64,000 bases of DNA, taken from the NCBI RefSeq assembly GCF_014596475.1, contig NZ_MECJ01000015.1:372001-436000 (forward strand), read 5' to 3'. Origin of the DNA: Streptomyces sp. CBMA152 (lineage in GTDB: Bacteria > Actinomycetota > Actinomycetes > Streptomycetales > Streptomycetaceae). This document shows positions 37,438-46,483 of the stretch, piece by piece (positions within the stretch are counted from its first letter, which is position 1; the number at the start of each line of letters is the position of its first letter). A program made the translations under genes and the position numbers. The notes beneath the pieces are model-generated. The model was not told the origin of the DNA. It did not search any database and saw nothing but the letters and a program-made list of their open reading frames with translations.

Positions 37438-37512
37438 GTGACCGCCATGGGACCCGGACACCCGACACGCGCCCAGGACGTACTCCCGCTGATCGCGAAG
37501 CAGATCGGATGA
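37438..37512 (+). CDS. 24-aa ORF with good RBS
   Basis: GTG at 37438 (or ATG at 37447 with GGGGAGG upstream). It ends in TGA at 37510-37512, overlapping the next ATG. The peptide is basic and hydrophobic (RAQDVLPLIAKQIG). The overlap supports translation. Confidence 0.35.
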   Translation: MTAMGPGHPTRAQDVLPLIAKQIG

Positions 37513-37790
37513 GCGGCGGCAGCTACAACTACCTGCACACACACGCTGGGGGACTCGAAGACCAGCGCGGCGACATCGAGGCCATGGCAAAGTGCCTCGC
37601 GGGCCTGCCCTACGCCGAACGGGTCGCCGAGGCCACGCGCCGCGTCATGGCCCTGCTCGACGAAGCTGAGGCGGCAGCGCAGGAACTCGCAGATGTCTGG
37701 AAGGCCGTTGAGTGGTGGGACTCCGGTGACTGGGATGAGAACGATGTACGCGAGGTGATCGAGGAGTACCGCATCTCCTCTGCGGGCTGA
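37509..37790 (+). CDS. Hypothetical protein, 93 aa
   Basis: ATG at 37509. Starts SGGSYNYLHTHAGGLEDQRG, continues as helices with RVMALLDEAEAAAQELADVW, and an acidic WWDSGDWDENDVREVIEEYR. This 'SGGSYNY' protein is frequent in phages and in bacteria; function unknown. Confidence 0.6.
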   Translation: MSGGSYNYLHTHAGGLEDQRGDIEAMAKCLAGLPYAERVAEATRRVMALLDEAEAAAQELADVWKAVEWWDSGDWDENDVREVIEEYRISSAG

Positions 37791-37804
37791 CGCAGGGGGT
37801 GGCC

Positions 37805-38566
37805 ATGCCCGACGCCACCCTCCAGCTCGGCAACCTCAAAGGCGTGTGGCGCCCGGTCTACGCCCACCGCACCGCTCTCCACGCCACCGCCGACGCGATC
37901 ATCCTCGCCGCGTGGAAGCGTGACGCTGCCGACCTCAACCTCGCCGACGTCATCGCCGCGTGGCGGCAGTCGACCGGTGAAACAGTCGACCACCACCGGC
38001 GCCAGGCCGCCGCCGCGATCGTCCTCACGGCCCTCCACGCCCACCCGTGGCGACGCACCCGGGCCGCCATCGCCACCGCCGCCAAACGAGCCCACCGCAT
38101 CGGCTGGGCCACCGGCCACACTCTCGTCACCCGCGACAAGGCCGACGACACCCCCTACGACGACACCCCCGACAGCGGGTACGGCATCACCTCCCCGGAC
38201 ATGCCCGATGCGACCGCCGATGCCACCGCCACCGCCGTACTCACCACGGCCCTCGCCGCGACCGCGAACCGCGCCGGGCGCGCGATGGCGGACGGCACTG
38301 ACGACTCCGAAGGCGACGCCGAGGACGTCGTCGATGACGGCTACGACCTGTCCCTCGCCGCCGACGTCGCCGCGTCCGCCGCCTACGGAGCCGGACTCCT
38401 CGCCGCCTACCTCGACGCCGGTACACAGTCGGTGAGCTGGATGGCAGCCGGGGACGACAGGGTGTGCGACCGCTGTTCGGCCAACGAGGCCGCGGGCCCG
38501 TACAGCCCGTTCGCAGTGCCTACTTTCCCAGCCCATCCTCGCTGTCGCTGCGTCCTTGTGTCCTGA
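37805..38566 (+). CDS. Phage head morphogenesis protein (Mu gpF/SPP1 gp7-like)
   Basis: 253 aa from the ATG at 37805; a GTG two codons earlier is possible. The C-terminal 40 residues are diagnostic: DDRVCDRCSANEAAGPYSPF, then FPAHPRCRCVLVS, two Cys pairs with the HPRCRC motif of minor head proteins. The N-terminal 200 residues are helical and Ala-rich. It is expected inside the prohead near the portal. Confidence 0.85.
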   Translation: MPDATLQLGNLKGVWRPVYAHRTALHATADAIILAAWKRDAADLNLADVIAAWRQSTGETVDHHRRQAAAAIVLTALHAHPWRRTRAAIATAAKRAHRIGWATGHTLVTRDKADDTPYDDTPDSGYGITSPDMPDATADATATAVLTTALAATANRAGRAMADGTDDSEGDAEDVVDDGYDLSLAADVAASAAYGAGLLAAYLDAGTQSVSWMAAGDDRVCDRCSANEAAGPYSPFAVPTFPAHPRCRCVLVS

Positions 38567-38582
38567 CCTGGAGGTCCACCGC

Positions 38583-39074
38583 ATGCCTACGAACCCGGTG
38601 TTCACCCCGGTCGACGGATCTGGCAACGTGATCGGCGCCTCGGGCAGCCCGACCTCGGTGACGGTCACCAATACCGCAGCGGTGAACATCGCGAACTCTC
38701 CCACCGTGTTCACCGTCGTGCAGCCGCCGACCGCCCAGTACACCGAGGCTGCCCAGTCGAGGACCAGCGCCGGCAACACCGCGACACAGACGTGGACGAG
38801 CAACGTCTCGCAGGTGATCGTCGGCGTGAACGTGACGGCCTTCACGGGCGGCACCAATGTCGTCATTGGCCTCCAGCAGCAGGATGCCAACGGCGTGTGG
38901 CAGACCATCGGCTCCTCGTCCCCGATCACCGCCGTTGGCGCTGCCACGTTCTCCGTCGGCGCGGGCATGGCAACCGGAGCGGTGATCGTCTCCGGCGGCT
39001 CCTACCGACTCACCTGGACGCTGACCGGCACATTCTCGGCCCTGACGTTCCAACTGTCCGTGCAGGGCAGGTGA
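38583..39074 (+). CDS. Beta-rich virion-associated protein (head decoration or fibre), 163 aa
   Basis: ATG at 38583 after GGAGG. Almost entirely beta, with many Thr, Ser, Val and Gly: VFTPVDGSGNVIGASGSPTS, then IVGVNVTAFTGGTNVVIGLQ and GGSYRLTWTLTG. This resembles small immunoglobulin-like or jelly-roll proteins on capsids. Position between head morphogenesis and protease genes supports a head role. Confidence 0.6.
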   Translation: MPTNPVFTPVDGSGNVIGASGSPTSVTVTNTAAVNIANSPTVFTVVQPPTAQYTEAAQSRTSAGNTATQTWTSNVSQVIVGVNVTAFTGGTNVVIGLQQQDANGVWQTIGSSSPITAVGAATFSVGAGMATGAVIVSGGSYRLTWTLTGTFSALTFQLSVQGR

Positions 39075-39081
39075 CGCACCC

Positions 39082-39297
39082 ATGTACGAGATCCCACCCA
39101 AGAGACGCGCCGTCCGCAAGGCCGTGACCCGCGCCGACGTCGAAGCCGCCGACGCCGACGCTGAATTCACCGACCGGCTCCTCGCAGCCATCGACACCGA
39201 CCAGCAGGTACGGGCCGCGATTCTGCGCCTCGTCGCCGGGACACGCCGCCAGCCCCGCCCGACCACCACCACGCAGCTACGGGGGAGGGGGCGCTGA
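39082..39297 (+). CDS. Small basic protein, 71 aa
   Basis: ATG at 39082. Basic N and C termini (PPKRRAVRKAV, TTTQLRGRGR) around an acidic helix. The stop overlaps the protease start (TGATG). Role unknown. Confidence 0.5.
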   Translation: MYEIPPKRRAVRKAVTRADVEAADADAEFTDRLLAAIDTDQQVRAAILRLVAGTRRQPRPTTTTQLRGRGR

Positions 39298-41057
39298 TGG
39301 ACAAGCGCATTGCCACGATCCACGGCACGATGCTCACCCCCGGTGTGAGCCGCAACAAGCGCCTGTACTCCCGCGAACTGATCGCCAAGGCCGCGGCACG
39401 CATGACGGAGCGGATCGCCGACCCCGACGGGCTGCCCATCGTCATGCGGTCGCATCACGAGGCCGGTGACGACAGCACCCGCATCGTGGGGCGCCTCACG
39501 GACGTCCGTGTCGGCGAGGACGGAGCGGCCCGCTACCGCGCCGACCTGTACGACACGGCCGCCGGACGCGACATCGCCGCCCTGGTCACCGGCAAGGACC
39601 CGGCCCTCAAGTCCGTGTCGATCCACGGGTACTGGCTCGGGCCCGTGAAGCGAGTCCAGTACGAGGGCGAGACGGTCGCGACGGGGTCGGACCTGGAGAT
39701 CGACGCGCTGGACTTCACCGCGACCCCCGGCGTACCTGGCGCCTCGGTGGCCGTCGCCTCCTACCTGGACGGCCGTGCGCCCGCAGAGTCGGTCGACGGG
39801 CGCACAGCCATCAGCGAGAGTGTCGAGGTCACCTTGGAGCCCGTCACTGAAGAGGATCCTGGCGAGGCGTACTCGGCGAAGCAGAAGCGGGACGCGCTCG
39901 CCAAGGGCCAGGCGATGAAGAACGCATCGGGTGATCCGTCGTACCCCATCAAGTCCAAGTCCGACCTGCGCAAGGCAATCAAGGCTGTCGGTCGCGGCGG
40001 CGCCGACCACGACAAAATCCGGGCCCACATCGTGGCCCGCGCCAAGGCTCTCGGACTCACATCGATGATCCCCGACACCTGGAACAAGGACGGATCGATG
40101 AAGGAAACCACGACCCGCCTCGGGGAGATCCGCGAGTACTACCCCGACGGCCCCGGCGGCGGCGCCGGCTTCTGCATCGACGCCTACAACGGGCCGATCA
40201 GCCTGACCATGCGCGCCTGCGGAATCGAACCCGCCGAACTCCGGACCATCACCGCCGCCGCCATGACCGTGGCCGTCGACGCCCTCCAGGCCATGGACCC
40301 GGACATGGACGCCGACATCGACGTGCCCGGCGCCCCCAACGCTGACACTGACGGCGACATGGGGAGCGGCGAGAGCGCGCCGCCCGCTGCGGGCCAGCCA
40401 CTCGCACGGGAACACGTCGCCGCACTCGAAGCAGCCGCTGACGCCGGACTGCTGACCCCCGGCCAGGTCATCACCTCGGCCGTCGTCACCGAAGCCCTCG
40501 CCCTCACCGAGACCGCCCCGCCCACCCAGGGCGCGGCCACCACCCACACCGAGGAGGAGGCCGCCATGGGCGAGCCCACCCCGACCGACGAGACCACGGC
40601 GGCCCCCGCCCGCAGCCTCACCGACGCCGACATCACCGCCCTCGGCGCCCTGTTCGGCACCGCACTGAAGGAAGCGATGGCACCGGTCACCGCCGCCCTC
40701 GCCGAGAACACCCCCAAGGCTGACAAGAACACGGAGGCCAAGGAGTCGGCGCCCGCCGCCCCGAAGCCGGCCAACCGGGCCAAGGAGTCGAAGAAGGCCC
40801 GCAAGGCCGCCCTCGCAGAGACCGTCGCCGAACTCCAGGCGACCTTCGACACCAAGCTCACCGAGGCACTGGCCAAGCAGCGTGACGAACTGCGCGAAAC
40901 GCTCCTCAAGGAGCACGGCCTCCCCGAGCGCAAGGGCTACCGCGTCCACGAGAACGACAAGGCCGGTCCCGCGTCCGAGGACGACGCCGACGCCCTGTTC
41001 GCGGACCGCGCCAACACCCTGCTCGGCAACTACGGGCTCATGCAGCCCGCCCAGTAG
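39297..41057 (+). CDS. Capsid maturation protease fused to DUF6582 and scaffold domain
   Basis: 586 aa from the ATG at 39297. Residues 1-170 form a prohead-protease-like domain, with candidate catalytic His at 53/54 (VMRSHHEAGDD) and Ser at 106/108 (KSVSIHGYWLG). Residues about 196-270 match DUF6582 (YSAKQKRDALAKGQAMKNAS, then RAHIVARAKALGLTSMIPDT). The C-terminal 200 residues are an Ala/Glu/Lys coiled coil typical of scaffolds. An internal start at 40566 would make free scaffold. Confidence 0.8.
   Translation: MDKRIATIHGTMLTPGVSRNKRLYSRELIAKAAARMTERIADPDGLPIVMRSHHEAGDDSTRIVGRLTDVRVGEDGAARYRADLYDTAAGRDIAALVTGKDPALKSVSIHGYWLGPVKRVQYEGETVATGSDLEIDALDFTATPGVPGASVAVASYLDGRAPAESVDGRTAISESVEVTLEPVTEEDPGEAYSAKQKRDALAKGQAMKNASGDPSYPIKSKSDLRKAIKAVGRGGADHDKIRAHIVARAKALGLTSMIPDTWNKDGSMKETTTRLGEIREYYPDGPGGGAGFCIDAYNGPISLTMRACGIEPAELRTITAAAMTVAVDALQAMDPDMDADIDVPGAPNADTDGDMGSGESAPPAAGQPLAREHVAALEAAADAGLLTPGQVITSAVVTEALALTETAPPTQGAATTHTEEEAAMGEPTPTDETTAAPARSLTDADITALGALFGTALKEAMAPVTAALAENTPKADKNTEAKESAPAAPKPANRAKESKKARKAALAETVAELQATFDTKLTEALAKQRDELRETLLKEHGLPERKGYRVHENDKAGPASEDDADALFADRANTLLGNYGLMQPAQ
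40566..41057 (+). CDS. Nested in-frame scaffold protein
   Basis: An ATG at 40566 in the protease frame follows GAGGAGGAGG at proper spacing, much stronger than random. It would give 163 aa starting MGEPTPTDETTAAP: a Pro/Thr-rich start, then a long coiled coil and a KGYRVHE end. Phages such as lambda make their scaffold (Nu3) from a nested start inside the protease gene; the same arrangement is likely here. Confidence 0.65.
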   Translation: MGEPTPTDETTAAPARSLTDADITALGALFGTALKEAMAPVTAALAENTPKADKNTEAKESAPAAPKPANRAKESKKARKAALAETVAELQATFDTKLTEALAKQRDELRETLLKEHGLPERKGYRVHENDKAGPASEDDADALFADRANTLLGNYGLMQPAQ

Positions 41058-41075
41058 GCATCAAGCACCTCCACG

Positions 41076-41095
41076 GCCCCGCCACTGCGCGGGGC
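41076..41095 (+). terminator. Terminator hairpin before the capsid gene
   Basis: GCCCCGC (41076-41082) pairs with 41089-41095 around a 6-nt loop and is followed by TTTCG. A weak stem here could lower or separate expression of protease and capsid genes. Confidence 0.65.
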
Positions 41096-41173
41096 TTTCG
41101 CATAACCCCAGACCTTTCGAGCCCGCCCGGCCCCATGCCGCGCTGGCTCTTTGCATGAACAGGAGGTGCCTCC

Positions 41174-42529
41174 ATGCCCACTGAGCTGGAGGAAGCCATC
41201 ACCACGGCGGGCACAGTCTCCCCGCTTATCCCCAAGGCCATCAGCCCGCTCCTGCTGGAGTACCAGCGCCGGTACTCGCCGCTGCTCGCCGCGATCCCGG
41301 CCCGGCAGTGGAACAGCACGCAGTACTTCTTCAACAGGCGCGTCAACCGGCCCGACTCCGGCGGCGTCGTCGACGGCGGCGCCCGCCCCATCGGCAACTC
41401 CGTCTACGAGCAGGCCGTCTTCAACATCAGGCTCTTCCAGGCCGTAGGCTCCGTCACCGGGTTCGCCCAGACGGTGACCAGGGACATCGTCGGCGACCTG
41501 CGTCAGATCGAACTCGACGGCACCGTCAGCTCGATGCTGTGGACGCTGGAAAACTCCTTCGTCTGGGGCAACGACGGCGCCACCGCGAACGGCGCGTACC
41601 CGATTTGCTCCGGCCTCGACTACCTCGTGTCCAACTGGACCGCAGGCACCGGCTCCAGCAACTACACCAACGCGGTCGACATCAACGGCAACTTCGCACT
41701 GCACTACCTCGACCAGCTCATCGACCTCGTCGAGTCCAACGCCGCGATGCCCATCGGCTCCCAGTACATGCTCGTCATGTCGCCGCGCATGGCCTCGGCT
41801 GTGTCGCAGGCATTCATCGCCCAGCAGCGCTTCGCCGCCCCCACCACCGTCGTGGGCGCCGGCCTGAACGTGCCGACCTACCGCGACGTGCCGATCATCA
41901 AGAGTTCGTTCCTGAGCCCTCGGAGCAACCAGATGGGCACCGTCACCACCGCGACCGCCACCACCGGCGGCACCTTGGCCGCGGCGACCTACTACTACCA
42001 GGTGTCCGCCGTCGCGGCCCGGTTCGGCGAGGTCCAGGCGTCGGTGGAGGTCTCCCAGGTCACCACTGGCGCGACCTCGACAGTGACGCTCAGCTTCTCC
42101 ACGCCCACGAACCTCCCCGACGGTGCTGGCCCGATCCTGTACAAGGTGTACCGCGGCACCTCGTCCGGTACGGAGACCCTGGTCGGTACCGTCGACGCCT
42201 TCGACACCACCGGCACGGCTGTCACGAGCGTCATCGACACCGGGTCGAACCTGCTCACCAACAGCTCCGGCAACACGGGCCCGACCGGCTACCAGGGCGG
42301 CAACACCGGCGCCAAGCCCCGCAACGGCGTCCAGGAAGACATCTACCTGGTGCCGCGTGACGAGAACTTCCTCGTCCGCCCGTACACGCGCGACATGCAG
42401 ATCATCCCGCTCGCGCCCACCGTCACCGCGCCCGACACGCTCCCCTTCGCATGTGTGACTGACACGACGCTTGCGTTCCGCGGCGTCAAGTACGGCGGCA
42501 GGCTCTCCCGCCTCGTGGCCGCCCTCTAG
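41174..42529 (+). CDS. Major capsid protein (HK97 fold) with inserted Ig/FnIII-like domain
   Basis: 451 aa from the ATG at 41174, which has the strongest RBS of the module (AACAGGAGGTG). Start and end match HK97-like capsid proteins: LEYQRRYSPLLAAIPARQWN early and IIPLAPTVTAPDTLPFACVT late. Residues about 254-365 are an extra beta-rich block with AATYYYQVSAVAARFGE and ILYKVYRGTS, as in FnIII/Ig-like domains that protrude from the shell. Confidence 0.85.
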   Translation: MPTELEEAITTAGTVSPLIPKAISPLLLEYQRRYSPLLAAIPARQWNSTQYFFNRRVNRPDSGGVVDGGARPIGNSVYEQAVFNIRLFQAVGSVTGFAQTVTRDIVGDLRQIELDGTVSSMLWTLENSFVWGNDGATANGAYPICSGLDYLVSNWTAGTGSSNYTNAVDINGNFALHYLDQLIDLVESNAAMPIGSQYMLVMSPRMASAVSQAFIAQQRFAAPTTVVGAGLNVPTYRDVPIIKSSFLSPRSNQMGTVTTATATTGGTLAAATYYYQVSAVAARFGEVQASVEVSQVTTGATSTVTLSFSTPTNLPDGAGPILYKVYRGTSSGTETLVGTVDAFDTTGTAVTSVIDTGSNLLTNSSGNTGPTGYQGGNTGAKPRNGVQEDIYLVPRDENFLVRPYTRDMQIIPLAPTVTAPDTLPFACVTDTTLAFRGVKYGGRLSRLVAAL

Positions 42530-43162
42530 TCCCTGGTCAGAGCATTTTTGAGACGCCTTCACACGGATGGGCTAGGCTTGTTTTGCAATCTAGTCCACTG
42601 ACGGCGACGGGTGGAGTGCGTCACCACTCCGCCCATCTGCCGGAGACCGTTAGGGGCGGTATCCGACGTGAGTGAGCGTTGCGTGGTGGGGTTCTGGGAG
42701 CGCGTGGAGAAGGTGGCGCTCACCGGTTGTTGGGTGTGGCGAGGGTCCATCACCCGTAGCAGGTACGGCCTGTGGTCGTCCACGCATGACGGCGAGACAA
42801 AAACGGTGTACGCGCACCGGTTCGCGTATGAGTTGCTGGTGGGCCCGATCCCTGAGAGCCATGTTCTCGATCACCTGTGTCTGAACCGGACGTGCTGCAA
42901 TCCGGAACACCTTGAGCCCGTTACGCAGCAGGAGAATTTCCGGCGTGGAGTGGGGGGCCGAGATGGGGCAGCCTTCCAGCGCAACAAGACCCACTGCCCG
43001 CATGGCCATCCGTACTCGGGCGACAACCTGTATGTTCGAAAGGACGGCTGTCAATGGCCATCTCATGCTCCCCGTTGGCGGCCGTTCGGTTTCCCCGTGT
43101 GTGGCCGTCAAGTGCTCCCCGCTGGCAGTCATTTAAATTCCCCGCCCGAGAGGTTGCTGAGC

Positions 43163-43954
43163 TCAGCTGAAGGGCCTCACCCCCTGCCCGCTGGTGGCCT
43201 GGGTGAGCCGGTAGCTGTCTCCCTGGGTGACAACGATATGGGCATGGTGCATCAGACGGTCGACGGTGGCCGTGGCGAGTGTTTTGGGCATGATCTCGTC
43301 GAAGCCCGAGGGATGCAGGTTGCTGGAGACAGCGATTGAGCGTCGCTCGTAAGCCGCGTCGACGAGCCGGTAGAAGCCTTCCGCGGCATCCGGGGAAACG
43401 GGCAGGAGTCCGATGTCGTCGACGATGATCAGGTCCGAGCGAATAATTCTCGCTAGTGCCCGTGCGATGGAGTCGTCTGCTCGGTGGCGTCGGACGAGGA
43501 CACCCAGGTCCTCGATGGTGAACCAGGCAACGGTCAGGCCGGCTTCGACTGCGGTCTGGCCCAGCGCCTCGGTGAAGTGACTCTTTCCGGTGCCGCTGGG
43601 GCCGCAAATGCAGAAGTTTTCCCGGCGGCCGATCCATTCGAGTGTCTTAAGCGCGTCCTGTGTGGGTCGTGGAATGGATGACTTCAGTTCGTCCCAGTCG
43701 CCGAATGTCTTCCCGGTGGGGAATCCGGCTCGTTTGCGGCGGGTGTGAAGGTTAGCCCGATCTCGTCCGGCAGCTTCTTCAGCCAGCAACACGCGGACGA
43801 CTTCGGCTGGGTCCCATCTTTGTGCTTTCGCTGTGGGAATGAGGTCGCCCAATGCCCGTCGCAGGTGCGGGAGTTTGAGCCGTTTGGTCAGTTCGAGTGC
43901 CTCGGCCAGAGGGTCGCCGTTGGTGCCGGGAACGGTGCGAAGTGGTGCGGCCAT
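43163..43954 (-). CDS. istB: IS21 helper ATPase
   Basis: 263 aa. AAA+ ATPase with Walker A GPSGTGKS near residue 118 and Walker B LIIVDDIG near 173. The pattern FGDWDELKSSIPRPTQDALK before it is typical of IstB. It helps the IstA transposase with target choice and strand transfer. The start overlaps the istA stop. Confidence 0.93.
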   Translation of the reverse strand: MAAPLRTVPGTNGDPLAEALELTKRLKLPHLRRALGDLIPTAKAQRWDPAEVVRVLLAEEAAGRDRANLHTRRKRAGFPTGKTFGDWDELKSSIPRPTQDALKTLEWIGRRENFCICGPSGTGKSHFTEALGQTAVEAGLTVAWFTIEDLGVLVRRHRADDSIARALARIIRSDLIIVDDIGLLPVSPDAAEGFYRLVDAAYERRSIAVSSNLHPSGFDEIMPKTLATATVDRLMHHAHIVVTQGDSYRLTQATSGQGVRPFS

Positions 43955-45525
43955 CAGGCGAGATCACTTTCGTCGTACTCAGACGGGTCCGAGGCGGGCT
44001 GGTGGGGCTGGCCGAAGGAGGCCCAGGCGGAAGTGCCGGGCTGCAGTGAATGGTCCTCGCCGCGGCGGACAGCTTCCGTGGGACCGTGGGCAGATTGGTA
44101 GTCGAGAATCGACATCAGGTCCTTTTCGGCGAACCGGCCGGTGACCGCAGCCGTGCCCAGGGCCCGGTCGACTTTCGCGGCCGAGTAGAGCTTGGCGAGC
44201 GCGACGGCTTCGGTCATTTTTGCTTTGACCCGGCGGGCGCCGGCCGCGCCTGCTTCCACGAGCCATGATGCGGCGCCAGGACCGAGGGTGAGGAAGGCTG
44301 CCTCCTCAGCAGACCGGGCTTTGGGGATGCGATCTGCTTCTTTGTCCGCGCGGGGTGGGTAGTGGCTGTCCTCAAGGACCGGATCACCGGGGCGGCCCCG
44401 ACGATGGCGGGCGACCTCGCGAGCCGAACCACCCTCGTCGACCGCGGTGACGATCAGTTCGTCGCCGTGGAATCGGGCCCAGACCCTGGTGTCGATGAGT
44501 TCGTGCGGGACTGAATAGCGCACGGATTCCACGGAGATGCACGACTCCCAGGTCACCCGTCGTGTGGTGCCGAAAGCTGCGGTGAACGGACGACGGGGCA
44601 GAGGATGAAGTCGTTGCTGTTCCTCTGCCAACCGTTCGACCGGTTTGCGTCGAATGGCGCGGTGAATACGGGAGTTGACCTCCTCGCAGAAGTGACGGCA
44701 GGCGGCCTCCAGTTCACCGAAGGTCTTGTAGTGGTCCAGCAGGTTGACATCCGTGGGCACCAGGTCGGCCTTAGCGATGCGAACGGTGGCCTCAGAACCG
44801 CCCTTGGTCTCCGGGTCGGCTGGAATGCATGTCCGCATGGTCGTTCCGTAGTGTCGGGCGACCTCCACGATTTCGGGGTTGCGGACCGCGATTCCAGCAA
44901 TGTGATCCGTGGTGACGGTCTTCTCGTTGTCCGTCAGGACGTAGGCTGGAACCCCGCCGACCCGGCGGAACGTGGCGTCCAGACACGCGGTGATCGTCGG
45001 AAGTGTCTTGTCCCAGACCGGGATTACCACCCGGAATCGTGACCAGGCGAGCCAGGCGCACCACAGTGTCGTCTTGCGTCCTTGGATGGTCGGGCCGTCA
45101 CCCCAGTCGTATTGCAGCCACAGTCCCGGCTCGGTCACCCAGGGCCGGTAAACCCGCCGCCTTCCTGATCTGAATTGGGTTTTGGCCTCCGCGACGGTGC
45201 GGCGAGTTGTTCGTTCACCGCCGGAGAAACCCATCGCGACGATCCGTTTGTGGACCACATCGGCCCGGATCTTGCCTTGCGATCGGACTACCAGTTCTTC
45301 GATTTTCGGCAGATAGTCGTCGATGGCCCGAGCCCGGTGACGGCGGCGGTCGGGGTGCTGGCCGGCGGCCCTCAGCTTCACATAGCGGGCCACGGTGTGA
45401 TGGTCGCACCCGGCGAGCTCGGCCGCGGCGCGGTAACTCCCAGTGAGGTCGTATGCCTCAAGGATCTCCATGATCTCCCTGCTGTTCTTCACCCGCCGGG
45501 ACTTCCCAAAGCGGGACAGATCCAT
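43954..45525 (-). CDS. istA: IS21 transposase
   Basis: 523 aa from the ATG at 45525. N-terminal HTH (REIMEILEAYDLTGSYRAAA, then CDHHTVARYVKLR). Integrase core with the DDE residues: D in LQYDWGDGPTI, D in VLTDNEKTVT, E in KGGSEATVRIA. C-terminal beta barrel with VRYSVPHELIDTRVWARFHG. Complete and apparently intact. Confidence 0.93.
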   Translation of the reverse strand: MDLSRFGKSRRVKNSREIMEILEAYDLTGSYRAAAELAGCDHHTVARYVKLRAAGQHPDRRRHRARAIDDYLPKIEELVVRSQGKIRADVVHKRIVAMGFSGGERTTRRTVAEAKTQFRSGRRRVYRPWVTEPGLWLQYDWGDGPTIQGRKTTLWCAWLAWSRFRVVIPVWDKTLPTITACLDATFRRVGGVPAYVLTDNEKTVTTDHIAGIAVRNPEIVEVARHYGTTMRTCIPADPETKGGSEATVRIAKADLVPTDVNLLDHYKTFGELEAACRHFCEEVNSRIHRAIRRKPVERLAEEQQRLHPLPRRPFTAAFGTTRRVTWESCISVESVRYSVPHELIDTRVWARFHGDELIVTAVDEGGSAREVARHRRGRPGDPVLEDSHYPPRADKEADRIPKARSAEEAAFLTLGPGAASWLVEAGAAGARRVKAKMTEAVALAKLYSAAKVDRALGTAAVTGRFAEKDLMSILDYQSAHGPTEAVRRGEDHSLQPGTSAWASFGQPHQPASDPSEYDESDLA

Positions 45526-46172
45526 GACGGGCGGGGAGCCTAACCAGCCGTACGTGGGGAATCTCTTGGCCGCGAGTGGGGCGGCAAATGGCCGCCTATG
45601 AGGAGCGTGACATGGCCGCCCTCAGACGGCTCGCGAGGCTGTCGAGCATGTGGGCGGCTCAAGTCGGCCCAGTATCAAGCTCGTAAGCGCGCCGAGAACC
45701 CGCCCACCCCGAAGGCGCCTAAGCAGTTCTGCAAGCACGGCCACGAGTTCACGCCGGAGAACACCTACGTGGATCCGAACCGAGGCGTGCGGTCGTGTCG
45801 CGAGTGCAAGCGGGCCCAGGTGCGAAAGTACCGGGCACGTGAGGACAAGCAGGTCGTTCACCGGGTCGATGTGTGCAAGCACGGTCACGCGATGGACGAG
45901 GAGAACTCGCACTTCGCGGCGGACGGTACGCGGTCGTGTCGGGCGTGCAGCCGGGAGAAAGCCCGGGAGTCGTACAGGCGGACGCAGGCCCATCGGGGGC
46001 CTGCTTTCGCGGAGCGCACTCACTGCCCGCAGGGTCATGCTTACGACGAGGCCAACACCTACGTGACCTCGAAGGGGCACCGGCAGTGCCGCACGTGCAA
46101 CAAGGCGCGTGAGGTGGTGCGGACGGAGAAGAGGCGGTCTGAGAGGGCTGTCTCCTGATTGACCGGTTCATC

Positions 46173-46206
46173 CGAAGGGCCTGGGCGTGCTGCTCAAGGC
46201 CCTTCG
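46173..46206 (+). terminator. Stem-loop after the HNH gene
   Basis: CGAAGGGCC (46173-46181) pairs with GGCCCTTCG (46198-46206) around a 16-nt loop. It begins 14 bases after the HNH stop. Confidence 0.65.
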
Positions 46207-46225
46207 TCATTCCTGGAGGTCTCCC

Positions 46226-46483
46226 ATGGCGGATATGCCGCCTCCGCCTGGCTGGTGCGTCGTGGATCTGTTCCACGGTGATCAGGTTCCGGCGGAGACG
46301 ATCGTCAAGGGCTACATGGTCTGCCCGCAGCACCTGTCCTTCGAGGAGGACTTTTTCCGCCGGTGGGAGGCCATCCAGGACCCCAAGCAGCTCGACAAGA
46401 CAGAGAAGAAACTGTTGAAGAGGCTGCTGAAGTCCGTGAAGAAGGCAGCACAGACAGGAAGGACGTCCGATGTGGCTCCGTAA
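46226..46483 (+). CDS. Hypothetical protein in head-tail region, 85 aa
   Basis: I chose the ATG at 46226 with GGAGG seven bases upstream. MPPPPGWCVVDLFHGDQVPA, then a helix with EEDFFRRWEAIQDPKQLDKT and a Lys-rich end. It overlaps the next gene by 14 bases. Role unknown, possibly a connector cofactor. Confidence 0.6.
   Translation: MADMPPPPGWCVVDLFHGDQVPAETIVKGYMVCPQHLSFEEDFFRRWEAIQDPKQLDKTEKKLLKRLLKSVKKAAQTGRTSDVAP

Larger units (their letters stand above)
43049..45624. mobile_element. IS21-family insertion sequence, 2576 bp
   Basis: It starts TGTCAATGGCCAT at 43049 and ends in CA at 45624. The two ends share TG-N5-GGCCAT-N-TCA-N-GCTCC and later GGCGGCC at matching spacing. GACGGC flanks both sides (43043-43048 and 45625-45630) as target duplication. 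A second copy of the end motif lies inside the left end (near 43105), as is typical of the multiple transposase sites of IS21 elements. It carries istA and istB on the minus strand. Confidence 0.9.
42668..46158 (+). pseudogene. HNH homing-type endonuclease gene split by an IS21-family element
   Basis: The 5' part (42668-43048, GTG start) encodes the HNH region: WERVEKVALTGCWVWRGSIT, AHRFAYELLVGPIPESHVLD, then HLCLNRTCCNPEHLEPVTQQ. The 3' part (45631-46158) continues exactly in frame with repeated CxxGHxxxxxNTYV and CRxCxR units. Removing the insertion and one GACGGC copy restores 302 codons, 127 before and 175 after. Free-standing HNH genes with this tail lie between phage late genes. The insertion should have inactivated it. 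Confidence 0.88.

Noticed and set aside
38520-40949. 809-codon antisense frame opposite the protease gene
   Set aside because: Gly/Arg/Val-rich shadow of a GC-biased gene without an RBS at its start.
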